A stretch of 64,000 nucleotides of DNA from Pseudomonas kribbensis (GCF_003352185.1 NZ_CP029608.1:4754501-4818500), one strand, 5' to 3'. Counted from the first letter of the stretch, positions 26,165-35,138 are shown. Notes: generated by a model from the letters alone, not told the origin. A program made the numbers and translations.

Positions 26165-26198
26165 AATCCCTGTGAGAGCCTTTGCTCCCACAGGGATT
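26165..26198. terminator. Degenerate REP hairpin acting as terminator
   Basis: AATCCCTGTG pairs with CACAGGGATT with an inner GAGC/GCTC stem, between the convergent phosphate transporter and LysR genes. A strong hairpin without a T run. Confidence 0.6.
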
Positions 26199-26209
26199 TG
26201 CGGCGGAAA

Positions 26210-27106
26210 TCAGAGCGTCGAACGAATCAGATCCCCCAGCCAGTCCATGAACACCCGCACCCGCAACGGCAGATGCCGCTGCCGCGCGTACAGCAGTGAA
26301 ATGCCCATCGCCGGCGCGGTGTATTGCGGCAGCACCGTCACCACCTCGCCGGTGTCCAGATAGGTGTTCATCCCGGTACGCGGCACCTGGATCAGACCGA
26401 ATCCCCCAAGACACGCCGACTCGTAGGCATCGGTGCTGTTGACCGTCACGCTGCCGGCCATCGGCACGCGATGGACCTGCCCGCCCTGCTCGTAGACAAA
26501 CCCTTCCGATCGCGAACCCAGCACTCCGACGTAATGCACCAGCCGATGCTGCGCCAGATCCTCAAGCGTCTGCGGCACGCCGTAGCGCTCAAGATACGCA
26601 GGGCTGGCGCAGTTGATCATGCTGAAATCCCCCAGATGCCGTGCGACCACCGATTGGTCCGGCTGCGCACCGATGCGCACCACGCAATCGAAGCCTTCGG
26701 CGAGCAGGTCGACCCGGCGATCGGTGCTGCTGATTTCCAGCTCCAGGTTCGGATGCCGGGCCATGAATTCCGGCAACTTCGGCATGATCAGCCGCCGCGA
26801 CAGAATGTTAGGCATGTCGACCCGGATCCGCCCGGTCAGCGACGCTTCGTCCTGACGGAACAGGTTCTCGATTTCGTCCATGTGCGACAGCAGATCCTTG
26901 CTGCGCTCGTACAACGCGAGACCGTCCTGAGTCGCCTGCACCCGGCGCGTGGTGCGTTGCAGCAAACGCGTGCCGAGCAGAGTTTCCAGCGCCTGCACCT
27001 GCTCGGACACCGTCGAGCGCGGCAGCCCCAGACTCTCCCCCGCCATCGTGAAACTCGACAATTCGCTGACCCGGACGAAGGTGCGCAGCAGTTCCAGTTT
27101 GTTCAT
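26210..27106 (-). CDS. LysR-family regulator, divergent from an SDR gene
   Basis: 298 residues from ATG 27106 with AGGTGG before it. The helix-turn-helix is SSFTMAGESLGLPRSTVSEQVQALETLLG, and the effector domain has LEISSTDRRVDLLAEGFDCVVRIG, typical of the CrgA/DsdC-like branch that controls neighbouring oxidoreductases. The divergent SDR gene is 121 bases away and is the likely target. Confidence 0.92.
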   Translation of the reverse strand: MNKLELLRTFVRVSELSSFTMAGESLGLPRSTVSEQVQALETLLGTRLLQRTTRRVQATQDGLALYERSKDLLSHMDEIENLFRQDEASLTGRIRVDMPNILSRRLIMPKLPEFMARHPNLELEISSTDRRVDLLAEGFDCVVRIGAQPDQSVVARHLGDFSMINCASPAYLERYGVPQTLEDLAQHRLVHYVGVLGSRSEGFVYEQGGQVHRVPMAGSVTVNSTDAYESACLGGFGLIQVPRTGMNTYLDTGEVVTVLPQYTAPAMGISLLYARQRHLPLRVRVFMDWLGDLIRSTL

Positions 27107-27226
27107 GGGCCACCTGTTGATTGTTCGGAATGACCGACCAGTGATTCCGGTTTCAGTCTGTTTATCACCCCACAGCGGATAAATAAACTTTGCTGCATCA
27201 ACCGTCACTGCTCTCGAGGAAATCCC

Positions 27227-27982
27227 ATGAACCGCAAAATCGCATTGATCACCGGTGCCAGCCGTGGCCTCGGCAAGAACGCCGCCCTGCACCTTGCCGC
27301 CCAAGGCGTGGACATCATCGGCACCTACAACAGCCGCGCCGACGAAGCGCAATCGCTGGTCGAGGAGCTGAAAACACTCGGCGCAAACGCCGTGATGCTG
27401 CAACTGGATGTCGGCCGCAGCGAAGGTTTTGCCGAGTTCGCCGTGCGGGTGGAGCAAGCGCTGCAACAGCTCGGGCAGCCGCGCTTCGATTTCCTGATCA
27501 ACAACGCCGGGATTGGTGTGCATGCCTCCTTCGCCGACACCACGCCGGAGCAGTTCGACCTGCTGATGAATGTGCAGTTGAAAGGGCCGTTTTTCCTGAC
27601 TCAGCAACTGCTGCCGCTGATCAACGATGGCGGCCGGATCATCAACATCTCCAGCGGTCTGGCCCGCTTCACCCTGCCGGGTTATGCCGCCTACGCGGCG
27701 ATGAAAGGCGCGATGGAAGTGCTGACCCGTTATCAGGCCAAGGAGCTGGGTGCGCGGCAGATCGCCGTGAATATCCTGGCACCCGGCGCCATCGAGACCG
27801 ACTTCGGCGGCGGCGCGGTGCGCGACAATTCGGCGCTGAATGCGATGGTCGCCAGCAATACCGCCCTGGGCCGTGCCGGGCAGCCGGATGACATTGGCGG
27901 CGCACTGGCGCTGCTGCTGTCGCCGGGGGCGCAGTGGATCAACGGTCAGCGGATTGAAGCGTCGGGCGGGATGTTTCTTTAA
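27227..27982 (+). CDS. Short-chain dehydrogenase/reductase
   Basis: 251 residues of the classical SDR type. The nucleotide-binding TGASRGLGKNAA, the NNAGIGVHASF region, the catalytic Ser (NISSGLARF) and the YAAYAAMK motif are all present, and the end (GQRIEASGGMFL) is normal. NAD(P)-dependent reduction of a carbonyl is expected; the substrate is unknown. It is next to a divergent LysR gene that probably regulates it and ends at a terminator shared with the convergent PACE gene. Confidence 0.92.
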   Translation: MNRKIALITGASRGLGKNAALHLAAQGVDIIGTYNSRADEAQSLVEELKTLGANAVMLQLDVGRSEGFAEFAVRVEQALQQLGQPRFDFLINNAGIGVHASFADTTPEQFDLLMNVQLKGPFFLTQQLLPLINDGGRIINISSGLARFTLPGYAAYAAMKGAMEVLTRYQAKELGARQIAVNILAPGAIETDFGGGAVRDNSALNAMVASNTALGRAGQPDDIGGALALLLSPGAQWINGQRIEASGGMFL

Positions 27983-28001
27983 GCCCGAACAAAATCCGGA
28001 C

Positions 28002-28037
28002 AAAAAAAATCGCAGCCCTCGCAGGCTGCGATTTTTT
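28002..28037. terminator. Bidirectional terminator
   Basis: ATCGCAGCC pairs with GGCTGCGAT around CTCGCA, flanked by A and T runs; it serves the SDR gene and the PACE gene. Confidence 0.95.
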
Positions 28038-28041
28038 GTTT

Positions 28042-28479
28042 TCAATTCTGGCAGACGCTGCGCATCACCAGCCGCTCGCGCACCACGTCATAACCCCAGT
28101 GGTAGACGTAGGTGTAAGGCAGGAAGAACAGCAGCACACCGATATCGAGCAGGAACGCCTGCCACAGGCTGACCGACAGCCACCAGGCAATCAGCGGCAC
28201 GCCCATCACGATCAGCCCGCCCTCGAACAGCAGCGCATGCGCCACCCGCACCCAGGCGTTACGGGCGATGTTCCAGCGCTTGAGCAGCCGGTCGAAGAAG
28301 CCGTTGAACACCACGTTCCAGCCCAGGGCCAGCAACGCGACGGCAATGGTGACGGCGCCCATTTCCACCAGCGGTTTGCCCATGATCCACGCCAGCAACG
28401 GCGTACAGATCAGGATCGCCAGCAGTTCGAAACCGATGGCCTGGAAGATACGTTCAGTGATGGATTTGTTGGCAGTCAT
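28042..28479 (-). CDS. PACE-family multidrug efflux protein (first copy)
   Basis: 145 residues from ATG 28479, which has AGAGGA before it. Four membrane segments in two tandem BTP units: the first unit has ERIFQAIGFELLAILICTPLLAW, and the second has RVAHALLFEGGLIVMGVPLIAWW and ends FLPYTYVYHWGYDVV. This is the AceI-type proteobacterial efflux family (chlorhexidine, polyamines and related cations). The conserved Glu in the first helix (FE) is kept. A divergent LysR gene follows at 28568, as is typical for this family, and a second PACE gene sits at 42142. Confidence 0.9.
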   Translation of the reverse strand: MTANKSITERIFQAIGFELLAILICTPLLAWIMGKPLVEMGAVTIAVALLALGWNVVFNGFFDRLLKRWNIARNAWVRVAHALLFEGGLIVMGVPLIAWWLSVSLWQAFLLDIGVLLFFLPYTYVYHWGYDVVRERLVMRSVCQN

Positions 28480-28567
28480 GGCCGAAGTCCTCTGTGAAGA
28501 TGGTTGCCATGATCCAGCACCACACCGATACTTCATAACCAATAACCATCGATCAAGGCGATAGTTT

Positions 28568-29422
28568 ATGGCTTCTCAGGAAGTGTTGCTGGCGTTTGTC
28601 CAGGCGGCTACTCAAGGTTCTTTTTCGGCAGCGGCGCGCAAACTCGGGCGCAGTCAGTCCACCGTCAGCGCGGCCGTCGCCAGTCTGGAAATCGATCTGG
28701 ACCTGGTGCTGTTCGACCGCAGCAGCCGCAAACCGACCCTGACCCCGGCCGGCCACGTGATGCTGCAACGGGCCGAGGCGATTCTGGCGGCCACCAGCCG
28801 GCTGGAAATGACCGCCCGGCAATTGGCCCAGGGCGTCGAGCCAAAACTCACGGTGGCGATTTCCGACACTTATCAGTCCGACCGTTTCGAAGCCGCGTTG
28901 GTGGGCTTCGAGCAGCGCTATCCGGATCTGGAGCTGGAATGCCTGATCGCCGAGTGCGATGACCTGATCGAACTGGTGCAACGCGGTCGGGCGCATCTGG
29001 CATTCGCCGAAATGCAGGACAGCTACCCGCCGGATCTGGCGACCGCGACCGTTGCCGAGCGTACTGAAATCGCCTTGTTTGTCGGCCGCAACCATCCATT
29101 GGCGACGCAGGATTCCATCGATCAAACAATCCTTGAGCAGCATCGCGAGCTGCGTCTGGCCACCATCGTCAATCCCTATGACAGTCGCGGCAAAGGTCGG
29201 GTGTGGTCGGCGCCAAGTTATCTGATGCTGCTGGAGATGGCCCAGAAAGGCTTCGGCTGGGCGCCACTGCCGCGCTGGCTGGTGGAGCATTTCGGCAATG
29301 ATTCGCTGGCGGAACTGAACGTGCGCGGCTGGCCGAAACCGGTGTTCGTCGATGCGCTGTGGTCGCGGCTGTACCCGCCGGGGCCGGCGGGGAGTTGGTT
29401 GCTCAGCAAGATGCTGGAATAG
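28568..29422 (+). CDS. LysR-family regulator, AceR-like position
   Basis: 284 residues. The helix-turn-helix is GSFSAAARKLGRSQSTVSAAVASLE, followed by the standard effector domain (ISDTYQSDRFEAALVGFEQRYPDLELEC). It is divergent from the PACE efflux gene, with the start codons 88 bases apart, the layout of the AceR-AceI pair in which the regulator switches on the pump in the presence of the drug. The REP pair lies behind its stop. Confidence 0.9.
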   Translation: MASQEVLLAFVQAATQGSFSAAARKLGRSQSTVSAAVASLEIDLDLVLFDRSSRKPTLTPAGHVMLQRAEAILAATSRLEMTARQLAQGVEPKLTVAISDTYQSDRFEAALVGFEQRYPDLELECLIAECDDLIELVQRGRAHLAFAEMQDSYPPDLATATVAERTEIALFVGRNHPLATQDSIDQTILEQHRELRLATIVNPYDSRGKGRVWSAPSYLMLLEMAQKGFGWAPLPRWLVEHFGNDSLAELNVRGWPKPVFVDALWSRLYPPGPAGSWLLSKMLE

Positions 29423-29433
29423 CGGTGCCCTCA

Positions 29434-29488
29434 ATCGCTAGCAGGCTAGCTCCCACACCGGATCTGTGGGAGCCAGCCTGCTGGCGAT
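29434..29488. repeat. REP pair, imperfect left arm
   Basis: ATCGCTAGCAGGCTAGCTCC... (29434-29457) and TGTGGGAGCCAGCCTGCTGG... (29465-29488) form a pair only seven bases apart, with two mismatches in the arms. It lies between convergent LysR genes. Confidence 0.9.
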
Positions 29489-29497
29489 GGCGGCCGC

Positions 29498-30334
29498 TCA
29501 GGCCGCTGCAATATCGACCGGGCGGTTCACCTGAAAATACTCGTGCAACCCGCGCATTGTCGGCAACTCCAACGCCTGCGCCGCGTAGCACAATCCCACC
29601 CGCCGGGTCGGTGCCGACAGGTGCAACGCACGCACGACGATGCGCTCATGCCCGCTGACCAGCGACTGCGGCAACATCGCTACGCCGACACCCGCCGCCA
29701 CCATGTGCAGCGCCTGTTGCAGTGAACCGGCATGCCCCGCCAGCGCTTCCGGCGAGCGTCCGTACAGCGCCATCAACCGCTGATGGGACGGATGCTGCGG
29801 ACAAGTAATCCAGTCCTCGATGGGTGCCCAGCCCGCCTGCGCGTTGGCCATCGGGTGATCGAGGGGCAGCGCCATCACATAGGACTCTTCCCACAACGGC
29901 AGGAACAGTTCGTCCTCGCAGCACATTTCCTCGACCGCCAATCGACCATCGCCGTGACAGCCTTCCTCCAGGGTCAACAGCAGATTGGGCAACGCCTGAT
30001 GGGCCATGCGCACGAAGGCTTCGATATGGCTGGCGGCGATGTCGCCCTCGATGCCGAGGGTCAGCGGCGCACGGTTTTCGCGGCCGCGAAACATCCGGCT
30101 CAGCGCCTCGGATTCGGCCACCATCCGTCGCGCCTGCGGGTACAGCAGCCGCGCTTCGTCGCTGACCTCCACACCACGGGGCTGACGCACGAACAGCGTC
30201 GCGCCGAGTTCTTCTTCCAACTGTTTGATGGTCACCGACAACGTGGGCTGGCTGATGAACAGCCGTTGCGCGGCGGCGGTGATGTTGCGTTCCTCGAATA
30301 CGGCGAGGAAGGCTTTGAGATGACGGATATCCAT
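29498..30334 (-). CDS. LysR-family regulator, divergent from an SDR gene
   Basis: 278 residues. The helix-turn-helix is ITAAAQRLFISQPTLSVTIKQLEEELG, near the N-terminus (MDIRHLKAFLAVFEERN). The effector part has GDIAASHIEAFVRMAHQALPNLLLTLEEG. It is divergent from the SDR gene at 30446 with 111 bases between the starts, so regulation of it is likely. The inducer is unknown. Confidence 0.92.
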   Translation of the reverse strand: MDIRHLKAFLAVFEERNITAAAQRLFISQPTLSVTIKQLEEELGATLFVRQPRGVEVSDEARLLYPQARRMVAESEALSRMFRGRENRAPLTLGIEGDIAASHIEAFVRMAHQALPNLLLTLEEGCHGDGRLAVEEMCCEDELFLPLWEESYVMALPLDHPMANAQAGWAPIEDWITCPQHPSHQRLMALYGRSPEALAGHAGSLQQALHMVAAGVGVAMLPQSLVSGHERIVVRALHLSAPTRRVGLCYAAQALELPTMRGLHEYFQVNRPVDIAAA

Positions 30335-30445
30335 AGAAGATTCCGATGGCAGACAGAGGAATAAGGCATTTTTCAGCCTCCAGCGGGCTAAATATACTGC
30401 GTCACGAATCTGGTTATTTGTTTTTCTTATCTCAGGAGTTCAACC

Positions 30446-31171
30446 ATGGGCAAGCCATTGATCATCATCACCGGCGCCAGCTCGGGCATCGGCGAAGCCA
30501 CCGCCCGCCGTTTGAGCGCTGCCGGCCATCCATTGCTGTTGCTGGCGCGCCGCATCGAACGCCTGGAAGCACTGGCCCTGCCGAACACCCTCAGCCGCCG
30601 CGTCGACATCACCGACCGCGCCGCGTTGCTGGCCGCTGTGGCCGAGGCTGAAACACAGTTCGGCCCGGCCGACGCGCTGATCAACAACGCTGGCGTGATG
30701 CTGCTGGGCGAGATGAGCAAACAGGACCCGGCGCAGTGGGACCAGATGCTCGACGTCAACGTGAAGGGCCTGCTCAACGGCGTGCACGCGGTGGTCGCCG
30801 GGATGATCGAGCGCAAGCACGGCACCATCATCAACGTCAGCTCGGTGGCCGGGCGCAAGACGTTCCCGAACCATGTGGCGTACGTCGGGACCAAGTTTGC
30901 GGTGCACGGGTTGTCGGAAAATCTTCGTGAGGAGCTGTCGCCGCATAACGTGCGGGTGACCACGATTGCGCCGGGGGCGGTCGAGACCGAGTTGTTGAGC
31001 CACACCACGGATGAGGCGATCAAGACCGGGTATCAGGCGTGGAAGCAGGACATGGGCGGCACGGTGCTGAGTGCCGAGGATGTGGCGACGGCGATTGCCT
31101 ATGCGTATGGGCAGCCGCAGGGGGTTTGTATTCGGGAGATTGTGATGGCTGCTACGCGGCAACAGGCCTGA
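30446..31171 (+). CDS. Short-chain dehydrogenase/reductase, NADP-type
   Basis: 241 residues. TGASSGIGEATARRL with an RR pair after the second strand (LLLARRIERLEAL) suggests NADP preference; NNAGVMLLGEM, the catalytic Ser in NVSSVAGRKTF, and YVGTKFAVHGLSENLREELS complete the active site. Close to the branch often labelled YdfG- or clavaldehyde-dehydrogenase-like. A divergent LysR gene precedes it. Confidence 0.92.
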   Translation: MGKPLIIITGASSGIGEATARRLSAAGHPLLLLARRIERLEALALPNTLSRRVDITDRAALLAAVAEAETQFGPADALINNAGVMLLGEMSKQDPAQWDQMLDVNVKGLLNGVHAVVAGMIERKHGTIINVSSVAGRKTFPNHVAYVGTKFAVHGLSENLREELSPHNVRVTTIAPGAVETELLSHTTDEAIKTGYQAWKQDMGGTVLSAEDVATAIAYAYGQPQGVCIREIVMAATRQQA

Positions 31172-31181
31172 TCCCATTTTT

Positions 31182-32426
31182 TCAAGGGCGATTGCTCGGA
31201 GTGAGTTCCTGCAATCGTCCTTCGATAAACCTGCGTTCCGGCTCCTGCCGGGTCAGTTCCAAGGCTCGCCGGTAAGCCTCCCGAGCCTCCTCAACCCGCC
31301 CCAACTGCCGACAAAACTCCGCCCGCGCCGAATGTGCCAGGTGGTAATCCTGCAAGTCCCCGCGCTCCAGAATCCCTTCGATCAAGGTCAACCCCGCCAG
31401 CGCCCCATCACGCTTGGCCACCGCCACCGCCCGGTTCAACTCGATCACAGGCGACGGCACCGCCCGCAGCAACACGTCATACAGCCCAACGATCTGCTCC
31501 CAATCCGTCTCCCCAGCCGTCGGCGCCTCTGCATGCACCGCCGCAATCGCCGCTTGCAGGCAGTACGGCCCGAAGCGTCCGGTGGTCAGCGCCCGCTCCA
31601 CCAGATTGCAGCCTTCGGCAATCAGCTCGGCATTCCACAATTTGCGATCCTGATCATCCAGCAGAATCAATTCCCCATCCGCCGATGAGCGCGCCGAACG
31701 CCGCGACTCATGCAACAGCATCAACGCCAACAATCCCATGACTTCCGGATCCGGCAACAACTCCAGCAGCAGACGCCCGAGACGAATCGCCTCACGGGTC
31801 AAATCCTCGCGGGTCACCTGGGCGCCGCCGGACGCCGAATAGCCTTCGTTGAACACCAGATAAATCACCCGCAACACGCTGTCGAGGCGCTCGGGCAGTT
31901 CGTTCAGGCTCGGGACTTGATAGGGGATTTTCGCGTCGCGGATCTTCGCCTTGGCGCGCACGATGCGCTGGGCAATCGCCGCCGGGGCCGAGAGAAATGC
32001 ACGGGCGATTTCTTCGGTGGTGAGGTCGCAGACTTCGCGCAGGGTCAGCGGCACTTGCGCGTCCGCCGCCAGCGCCGGGTGGCAGCAGGTGAAGATCAGG
32101 CGCAGGCGATCGTCTTCCACGTCTTCAACGTCCCATTCGGACTGTTCCAGCTCTTCCAGTTGCGCCAGCAGCAACGGCTGCGAGGCCTTGAACCGTGCGC
32201 GCCGGCGCAACACGTCGATGGCCTTGAAGCGCCCGGTGGACACCAGCCACGCCCGTGGATTATCCGGCACACCATCCTGCTGCCAGCGCTCGACCGCGAC
32301 GAAGAACGCCTCGTGCAAGGCTTCTTCGGCGAGGTCGAAATCGCCAAGCAGACGGATCAGGGTCGCGAGGATCCGCCGCGAGTCTTCGCGGTAGACCTGC
32401 GCGACCCGGGCCGCGACCTCAGACAT
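31182..32426 (-). CDS. ECF42-type RNA polymerase sigma factor with C-terminal TPR-like extension
   Basis: 414 residues. Region 2 (FDLAEEALHEAFFVAVERWQQ, then PRAWLVSTGRFKAIDVLRR) and region 4 (LTLREVCDLTTEEIARAFLSAPAAIAQRIVRAKAKIRDA) are followed by a long helical extension of about 220 residues that contains LLPDPEVMGLLALMLLHESR and EREDAYRRAL-like repeats. This makes it an ECF42 factor, which lacks a membrane anti-sigma and whose extension is thought to control it. It overlaps the stop of the DGPF gene by eight bases, as is typical for the family. The operon order is SnoaL-like, DGPF, sigma. Confidence 0.93.
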   Translation of the reverse strand: MSEVAARVAQVYREDSRRILATLIRLLGDFDLAEEALHEAFFVAVERWQQDGVPDNPRAWLVSTGRFKAIDVLRRRARFKASQPLLLAQLEELEQSEWDVEDVEDDRLRLIFTCCHPALAADAQVPLTLREVCDLTTEEIARAFLSAPAAIAQRIVRAKAKIRDAKIPYQVPSLNELPERLDSVLRVIYLVFNEGYSASGGAQVTREDLTREAIRLGRLLLELLPDPEVMGLLALMLLHESRRSARSSADGELILLDDQDRKLWNAELIAEGCNLVERALTTGRFGPYCLQAAIAAVHAEAPTAGETDWEQIVGLYDVLLRAVPSPVIELNRAVAVAKRDGALAGLTLIEGILERGDLQDYHLAHSARAEFCRQLGRVEEAREAYRRALELTRQEPERRFIEGRLQELTPSNRP

Positions 32427-32763
32427 TCAACTGCCGCACGGGACGCACTTCGACGCTGCCGACCCGGGCCGCCGGAATGTTGCCGGCGACCTGGATTGCT
32501 TCGTTGAGGTCCCGCGCGTCGATCAGGTAGAAACCGGCCAACTGCTCCTTGGTCTCGGCGAACGGGCCGTCGGTGATCGACAACTTGCCGTTGCGCATGC
32601 GCACCGTGGTGGCGGTCTGCACCGACTCCAGCGCTTCGGCCGCGACCATCCGGCCGCTGCCCTGGATCGACTCGGCGTAGGCCCAGCACTCGGCGTCTTC
32701 CGGGCTGTCGGGCGACGAATGCAGCAGGCGCTCATCGCTGTAGACCAGGCATAAATACTTCAT
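32419..32763 (-). CDS. DGPF/YCII-domain protein of the ECF42 operon
   Basis: 114 residues from ATG 32763 with AGGAGA before it. The motif after which the family is named is present (LSITDGPFAETKEQLAGFYLI). DGPF proteins are small enzymes or scaffolds of unknown activity that are almost always encoded with ECF42 sigma factors. Its stop overlaps the sigma start. Confidence 0.93.
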   Translation of the reverse strand: MKYLCLVYSDERLLHSSPDSPEDAECWAYAESIQGSGRMVAAEALESVQTATTVRMRNGKLSITDGPFAETKEQLAGFYLIDARDLNEAIQVAGNIPAARVGSVEVRPVRQLNV

Positions 32764-32803
32764 GGCGTTCTCCTGAATCGGACGGATCAACTATGGCTGA
32801 AGA

Positions 32804-33229
32804 TCAGGGTTTCGCATCGAACAGGGTCGAGCCGGTCATCGGATCGAACGGTGCCGACCAGTGTTCGTGGGCAATTTTCCACGCTCCGCCAACCAGCCGA
32901 TAGCAGGCGGTGGCGCGCATCCAGCAACTCTGGGTTTCACCCTTGTCATTGGTGCCGCCGCAATTGGCGACCCAGTGGGCGAAGGCGATGTTGTCGCCTG
33001 TCTCGATGGCGATTTCGTGGAATTCGAAGATGTGCGGGCCGGGGCACATTTCCATGCAGGCCACCCAGTGGGCGCGGTAGGCCTCCTTGCCCTTGAATTG
33101 CAGGGCCTTGATCGCATCGAACGAGAGGATGTCGTCGGCGTACAGGGTCATGACCTTTTCCACATCCTTGGTCATGACGGCCTGACGGTAAGTGTCGATG
33201 ATGGCTTGAATCTGCGCTTGCGTACTCAT
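32804..33229 (-). CDS. SnoaL/NTF2-like protein of the ECF42 operon
   Basis: 141 residues from ATG 33229 with GGGAGA before it. It has the NTF2-like fold pattern: AIIDTYRQAVMTKDVEKVMTLYADDILSFD, GKEAYRAHW, and a late ACYRLVGGAWKIAHEHWSAPFD. Such proteins are polyketide-cyclase-like or stress-related enzymes. It is 40 bases upstream of the DGPF gene and co-transcribed with it, so is part of the same regulon. Confidence 0.88.
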   Translation of the reverse strand: MSTQAQIQAIIDTYRQAVMTKDVEKVMTLYADDILSFDAIKALQFKGKEAYRAHWVACMEMCPGPHIFEFHEIAIETGDNIAFAHWVANCGGTNDKGETQSCWMRATACYRLVGGAWKIAHEHWSAPFDPMTGSTLFDAKP

Positions 33230-33371
33230 GGGTTTTCTCCCTGGTTTTTGTTGTGAAGACACCCTTTGTCGTTCGGCGACTGGGCGGATCGACAGTTGAA
33301 ACAAAAAAAATTCCCAGAGAACAAAATCGCTAGAATCCGGGGCTCATCTTTGTAGGAAAAAGGAAATTCCC

Positions 33372-33857
33372 GTGTCAGCCCGACTCGTGCCTTACGAAAG
33401 CCTGAACGCCACCCAACGCCAGCAGGTCGAGGCCATTGAAATCCACGCCGAGCAGATCAAGTTCTCCGGCGACATCCACGGCGCCCTGCACACGCTGCTG
33501 TCGAAACCCGGCCCCGGCGTGAAAGGTTTTGCACTGCTGGCCGAAGAGGTGCCGGTGGCGTTCCTGCTGCTCAAGCGCCCGCCGGTGTTGCCGGAATGGG
33601 CCGATGAACACAGCGCCACCCTGCATGCATTGCAAGTCGATCACCGCGCACAAGGCAAGGGTTACGGCAAGGCTTGCCTGCTGGCACTGCCGGACGTTGC
33701 GCGTCAGGCCTGGCCGGAGATCAAAGGGCTGGAACTGTCGGTGGATGCCGACAACGACGCCGCGATTGCGCTGTATGCCAGGTACGGTTTCGTCGACAGC
33801 GGCGAAGCGTACAAAGGGCGCATCGGTTACGAGCGACGCATGGGCCTGTTCTTCTAA
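33372..33857 (+). CDS. GNAT-family N-acetyltransferase
   Basis: 161 residues from a GTG at 33372 with AAGGA before it. The acetyl-CoA loop is LQVDHRAQGKGYGKACLLALPD (the Q/R-x-x-G-x-G/A form), and the fourth strand motif NDAAIALYARYGFVDSGEAYKGRIGYERRM is typical. The acceptor is unknown. The neighbouring PPOX-type gene follows 17 bases later, so the two are probably one operon. Confidence 0.9.
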   Translation: MSARLVPYESLNATQRQQVEAIEIHAEQIKFSGDIHGALHTLLSKPGPGVKGFALLAEEVPVAFLLLKRPPVLPEWADEHSATLHALQVDHRAQGKGYGKACLLALPDVARQAWPEIKGLELSVDADNDAAIALYARYGFVDSGEAYKGRIGYERRMGLFF

Positions 33858-33874
33858 TCGTCGAGGGATCAACG

Positions 33875-34480
33875 ATGATCGATTCAATCGAAGCGCTGGA
33901 AGCTATTTACGGATTGCCCCACGAGCGGGCGGTGCGCAAGCAGATCGGCTTTCTCAACGAGGACTATCAGGCGATGGTCCGGGTCTCGCCGCTGGTGATT
34001 GTCAGCTCGGTGGGCGCCGATGGTATCGACGGTTCGCCGCGTGGCGATGCGCCGGGGTTTGTGCGAATCATCGACGAACGCACCCTGGCTTTGCCGGACC
34101 GTCCGGGCAACAACCGCATCGATACCTTGCGCAACGTGCTGCACGATCCGCGGGTGTCGCTGTTGTTCATCATTCCGGGGATTGGCGAGACGTTGCGGGT
34201 CAATGGCACCGCAACGATCAGCGCTGATCCGGAGCTGTTGGAAAGCTTCGCGGTCAACGGCAAACCGGCACGCACGGTGTTGCTGGTGACGGTGGAAGCG
34301 GCGTTCTTTCATTGCTCGAAAGCGTTTGTGCGTTCGGATGCGTGGAATCCGCAAACTCATCTACCGCGCTCGGCACTGCCGACGGCGGGTACGTTTCACA
34401 AGCGTCTGAATGATGGGCAGTTCGATGCCGAGGCCTATGATCGCGAGGCCCCGGCGCGGGTGCGTGAAACGCTCTACTGA
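33875..34480 (+). CDS. FMN-dependent PPOX-type flavoprotein (MSMEG_1061-like)
   Basis: 201 residues from ATG 33875 with GAGGGA before it. The split-barrel flavin fold is shown by SPLVIVSSVGADGIDGSPRGDAPGFVR, ALPDRPGNNRIDTLRNVL and VSLLFIIPGIGETLRVNG, the sequence pattern of the MSMEG_1061 subfamily of pyridoxamine phosphate oxidase-like proteins. The C-terminus AFFHCSKAFVRSDAWNP is kept. It likely reduces or oxidises a small substrate using FMN or F420; which is not known. Confidence 0.9.
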   Translation: MIDSIEALEAIYGLPHERAVRKQIGFLNEDYQAMVRVSPLVIVSSVGADGIDGSPRGDAPGFVRIIDERTLALPDRPGNNRIDTLRNVLHDPRVSLLFIIPGIGETLRVNGTATISADPELLESFAVNGKPARTVLLVTVEAAFFHCSKAFVRSDAWNPQTHLPRSALPTAGTFHKRLNDGQFDAEAYDREAPARVRETLY

Positions 34481-34485
34481 GGTTT

Positions 34486-34974
34486 TTACAGCGTCAGAAT
34501 CATCTCGTGCCACGCCATCCCGCCGTGGTCGGACTCGGACGGTTTGATGTAGGCGAAACCGAATCCGGCGTACAGCGGGATGTGTCGTTCCTTGCACATC
34601 AGGTGAATCGTCGCCTTGCCCTGGGCGCGCATGCGCTCGATGAACTCGCCCAGCAGGCGCTTGGCCAGACCCAGGCCCTGATAATCCGGGTGCACCACCA
34701 CCGACATGATCACAACGTTCGGCCCGGCCGGGTCGTGGCCGATCAGTTCCTTGAACGCCTCGTCGGACATCTGCACCTCGAACGCCGCGCCGGAGTTGAT
34801 GAACCCGGCTACCTGCCCGTCCACCTCGGCGACGATGAAACCGTCCGGCCAGGTGGCGATGCGCGTGGCGATCTTCTCGCGGGTCGCGGCTTCGTCGCCT
34901 TCATAGGCGAGGATTTCGATGGCGTAGCAGCGATCCAGGTCGGCGGCGGTGACGTGGCGGATGACGGTGTTCAT
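34486..34974 (-). CDS. GNAT-family N-acetyltransferase, arylalkylamine-like
   Basis: 162 residues. MNTVIRHVTAADLDRCYAIEILAYEGDEAAT at the start and VVHPDYQGLGLAKRLLGEF as the acetyl-CoA loop, with IHLMCKERHIPLYAGFGF near the end, are the pattern of the AANAT branch that acetylates amines. It is convergent with the PPOX gene (six bases between the stops). Confidence 0.9.
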   Translation of the reverse strand: MNTVIRHVTAADLDRCYAIEILAYEGDEAATREKIATRIATWPDGFIVAEVDGQVAGFINSGAAFEVQMSDEAFKELIGHDPAGPNVVIMSVVVHPDYQGLGLAKRLLGEFIERMRAQGKATIHLMCKERHIPLYAGFGFAYIKPSESDHGGMAWHEMILTL

Positions 34975-35138
34975 GGCGGCTCGAAATCAGTGAAAACAAG
35001 GACGCCAAGGATAAAGGAATAAGGTGTTCATATCGATCCGCGCGGGCGGCGTAAAGCCTGCGTATAAGCGCTTTTCTTCGGATTCGGGACGGTCTATTCA
35101 TGAACACTGTCTCTGATCACCCGAAGGGGAAACAGCTT

